Below are positions 13,627-15,341 of a stretch of 15,341 nt of DNA, one piece after another (position 1 is the first letter of the stretch; every line of letters starts with the position of its first letter). A program made the translations under genes and the position numbers. The notes below the pieces were generated by a model that saw only the letters and a list, made by a program, of their open reading frames with translations, made no database searches and had not been told where the DNA came from. Source of the stretch: Candidatus Cloacimonadota bacterium (GTDB lineage Bacteria; Cloacimonadota; Cloacimonadia; Cloacimonadales; TCS61); contig JAQICU010000352.1 of assembly GCA_027858325.1 (NCBI GenBank), forward strand, positions 1 through 15,341, read 5' to 3'.

Positions 13627-14877
13627 ATGGACAGAGCAATTGAAAAGAAAAATTGGACACCGAAGAAAATACTATGGGTTTCATTGGGTGGAATTATTGC
13701 CATCATAATACTTTATAATCTAATATTCGGAGATCATACTTCCAAGTTTAATGTGCAAAAAGAGCGGATATCCATTGAGGAAGTGCAAAACGACTATTTT
13801 CAAGACTATATAACTCAAACCGGTACAGTTGAGCCCATAAGTACGATCTACCTGGATGCTATGGAAGGTGGTCGGGTAGAAGAACTTTTAATAGAAGAAG
13901 GCGTCATGGTAGAGAAAGATGAGGTAATATTGAGATTAAGCAATACAAATCTGCATTTAGATGTCATGAACCGTGAAGCCAATCTTGCTGAACAAATAAA
14001 TACTTTGCGTAATACTCGTCTTTCTATGGAACAAAATAAACTCAGTTTGAAAAGACAGTTACTCGACCTAAATTATCAACTTGGTATCCAAAAAAGAAAT
14101 TATCAAAATAGCATAAATCTATTTAAACAAAATTACATATCTGATAAAGAATTTGATGAGACAAAAGAAAAATATGATTATCTGATTAAAAATCGTGAAT
14201 TAGTCATTGAGAATCAGAAAGCAGATTCACTTTTCCGTGAGATTCAAGTTGTCCAATTAGAAAACTCCGTCGATCAAATGCAGATGAACCTTGAATTCGT
14301 CAGACAAAAATTGGGAAATCTGAAAGTTAAAGCACCTGTAAGAGGTCTATTGGTTTCCGTAAATGCTGAAATTGGTGAAGCAATTGGAAGCGGACAGCGT
14401 TTGGGACAGATTCATGTTCTCGACGAATTTAAAATAAGATTGGAAATTGATGAACATTATATTTCACGTGTGAATTCTAATTTGATTGGTGAATTCGATT
14501 TTACCGGAACTTCCTATGGATTACGAATTAAAAAAATCTATCCTGAAGTCAGAAATGGCAGATTTGGAGTTGATCTTGTCTTTATTGATGCCATTCCAGA
14601 TCAAATCCGAACCGGACAAACATTCAGAGTAAAACTGGAGTTAGGCGCATCTCAAATGGCCTTACTAGTACCACGCGGAGCTTTTTATCAAAGTACAGGT
14701 GGTCAATATATATTTGTTGTAGATCCAACCGGAAAATTTGCCGTGAAACGTGATATTCGGTTAGGAAGAATGAACCCCAGATACTACGAACTACTGGAAG
14801 GTCTGGAAGCAGGAGAAAAAGTAATAATTTCCAGTTATGATAATTTTGGTAAAGCAGAAAAACTGATACTTAAGTAG
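13627..14877 (+). CDS. HlyD/MacA-type periplasmic membrane fusion protein
   Basis: This 416-residue adaptor would link an inner membrane ABC exporter to an outer membrane channel. It has a short cytoplasmic N-terminus, one membrane helix (about 15-34), the first half of the lipoyl domain (about 71-105, GGRVEELLIEEGVMVEKDEVIL), a long alpha-helical hairpin (about 110-230, heptad-like), the second lipoyl half (about 231-265, VKAPVRGLLVSVNAEIGEAI) and then beta-barrel and membrane-proximal domains to the end. The frame is open back to TTG 13621, but AGGAG (13615-13619) is one base from that TTG and seven from the ATG at 13627, so 13627 is the start. It is driven by a sigma-54 promoter. MacB-type permease and ATPase genes would be expected downstream; instead an S23-like gene follows. 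Confidence 0.9.
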   Translation: MDRAIEKKNWTPKKILWVSLGGIIAIIILYNLIFGDHTSKFNVQKERISIEEVQNDYFQDYITQTGTVEPISTIYLDAMEGGRVEELLIEEGVMVEKDEVILRLSNTNLHLDVMNREANLAEQINTLRNTRLSMEQNKLSLKRQLLDLNYQLGIQKRNYQNSINLFKQNYISDKEFDETKEKYDYLIKNRELVIENQKADSLFREIQVVQLENSVDQMQMNLEFVRQKLGNLKVKAPVRGLLVSVNAEIGEAIGSGQRLGQIHVLDEFKIRLEIDEHYISRVNSNLIGEFDFTGTSYGLRIKKIYPEVRNGRFGVDLVFIDAIPDQIRTGQTFRVKLELGASQMALLVPRGAFYQSTGGQYIFVVDPTGKFAVKRDIRLGRMNPRYYELLEGLEAGEKVIISSYDNFGKAEKLILK

Positions 14878-14887
14878 TGCAAGAAGA

Positions 14888-14926
14888 GCATAGAGCAAAG
14901 CGCAGAGCGCAGAGAGCAGAGGAGAA
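14888..14926. repeat. Left flanking repeat of the S23-like gene
   Basis: A purine-rich stretch starts GCATAGAGCAAAGCGCAGAG and continues with further GCAGAG units to the ribosome site. Its first 12 bases (14888-14899) are the inverted match, 11 of 12, of 15311-15322 on the other side of the gene. The GAGGAG that serves as ribosome site belongs to the same repeat. Confidence 0.65.
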
Positions 14927-14929
14927 AAG

Positions 14930-15289
14930 ATGAGTAAGTTTAGATTTGAAGATTTGGAAATCTGGAAAATTGCAATCGAGATATTGGATATGTGTATGGA
15001 AATTTCCGAAATTCTTGAACAGGCTCATCTGTATAGATTTGCTGAACAATTAAGAGCTGCTGGTTTAAGCATTTCTAATAATATTGCTGAAGGCTCCGGC
15101 TCAAATTATGATAAGGAATTTTATAAATTTCTAAACTATTCAAGACGTTCTGCTTTTGAAGTAGCAAATATTATTCTTTATTTAATTCATCGGCAGATGA
15201 TTAACATTGATTGGAAAACTAAAATGGTAGATAAATTAGATATATTATGCAGAAAAATCACCAATTTTCAAAAATCGTTAAAAAAATGA
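14930..15289 (+). CDS. Four-helix-bundle protein (S23 / 23S rRNA intervening-sequence type)
   Basis: This 119-residue all-helical protein has the family landmarks: FRFEDLEIWKIAIEI at the start, LRAAGLSISNNIAEGSG in the middle (residues about 42-58), and FLNYSRRSAFEVANIILYL later. Homologues are encoded in 23S rRNA intervening sequences, as free-standing genomic genes, and as the Avd accessory protein of diversity-generating retroelements. No reverse transcriptase or rRNA is present here. The cellular role of free-standing members is not established. It begins 52 bases after the membrane fusion protein gene with GAGGAG six bases before the ATG. Imperfect inverted repeats flank it, suggesting insertion as a unit. 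Confidence 0.9.
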   Translation: MSKFRFEDLEIWKIAIEILDMCMEISEILEQAHLYRFAEQLRAAGLSISNNIAEGSGSNYDKEFYKFLNYSRRSAFEVANIILYLIHRQMINIDWKTKMVDKLDILCRKITNFQKSLKK

Positions 15290-15295
15290 AATGCA

Positions 15296-15322
15296 CTTTG
15301 CGCAGTATTTTTTGCCCTATGC
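15296..15322. repeat. Right flanking repeat of the S23-like gene
   Basis: CTTTGCGCAG (15296-15305) and TTTGCCCTATGC (15311-15322) read on the minus strand as GCATAGGGCAAA followed later by CTGCGCAAAG. This parallels the left flank GCATAGAGCAAAGCGCAGAG. The first 12 bases match at 11 positions; the rest has drifted. Confidence 0.6.
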
Positions 15323-15341
15323 ATTTTCGAAATAAGTTGAG

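Noticed and set aside
14930..15289. Avd protein of a diversity-generating retroelement
   Set aside because: No reverse transcriptase, template repeat or variable target repeat is visible in the window. The gene is a general family member.

Overview
The window looks like a chromosomal segment of an uncultured, low-GC, Gram-negative bacterium of the Fibrobacterota-Chlorobiota-Bacteroidota (FCB) superphylum. A Cloacimonadota-like lineage is my best guess. The clues are a C-terminal secretion-type domain opening with NYPNPFNPSTTISF, a DUF3078-like outer membrane protein, small beta-barrel proteins ending in Phe, and a sigma-54 regulator/kinase pair beside an envelope membrane fusion protein. No rRNA or tRNA gene is present to settle the taxonomy, so this is inference.

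Layout. (1) 1-1679, minus strand: an envelope operon read as MscS-type mechanosensitive channel, small outer membrane barrel, then the N-terminal part of a DUF3078-like protein cut by the window edge. (2) 1841-5894, plus strand: a large secreted multidomain metallophosphoesterase whose sorting domain carries an in-frame palindromic repeat, then an M50-like membrane metalloprotease and 3-methyladenine DNA glycosylase I (tag), closed by a hairpin terminator. (3) 5895-6158: a repeat-rich gap. (4) 6159-8884, plus strand: the tldD-tldE peptidase pair with a 4-base overlap. (5) 8885-10620: a three-gene toxin-antitoxin operon on the minus strand, read hipB-hipS-hipT, resembling the split HipBST type. 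It is bracketed by two pairs of one 17-base near-palindrome, and both pairs have the same 61-base spacing. (6) 10679-13397, minus strand: a sigma-54-dependent response regulator and its histidine kinase, overlapping by 11 bases. (7) 13398-13626: a divergent control region with two inverted repeats and a consensus -24/-12 sigma-54 promoter. (8) 13627-14877, plus strand: an HlyD/MacA-type membrane fusion protein. (9) 14888-15322: a four-helix-bundle (S23/IVP-type) gene flanked by imperfect inverted repeats, sitting where the rest of an export operon would be expected.

How the parts work together. The kinase, the regulator and the sigma-54 promoter form a coherent circuit: the regulator gene is divergent from the membrane fusion protein gene, and inverted repeats suited to an activator lie about 70-100 bases upstream of the predicted transcription start. 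The hip operon has its likely promoter between two copies of the repeated near-palindrome, which fits autorepression by HipB. The second pair beyond the 3' end of the operon is unexpected. The region also holds several unrelated dispersed-repeat types: one inside a gene, one as a 28-base perfect palindrome, two in a gap, and one around the S23-like gene.
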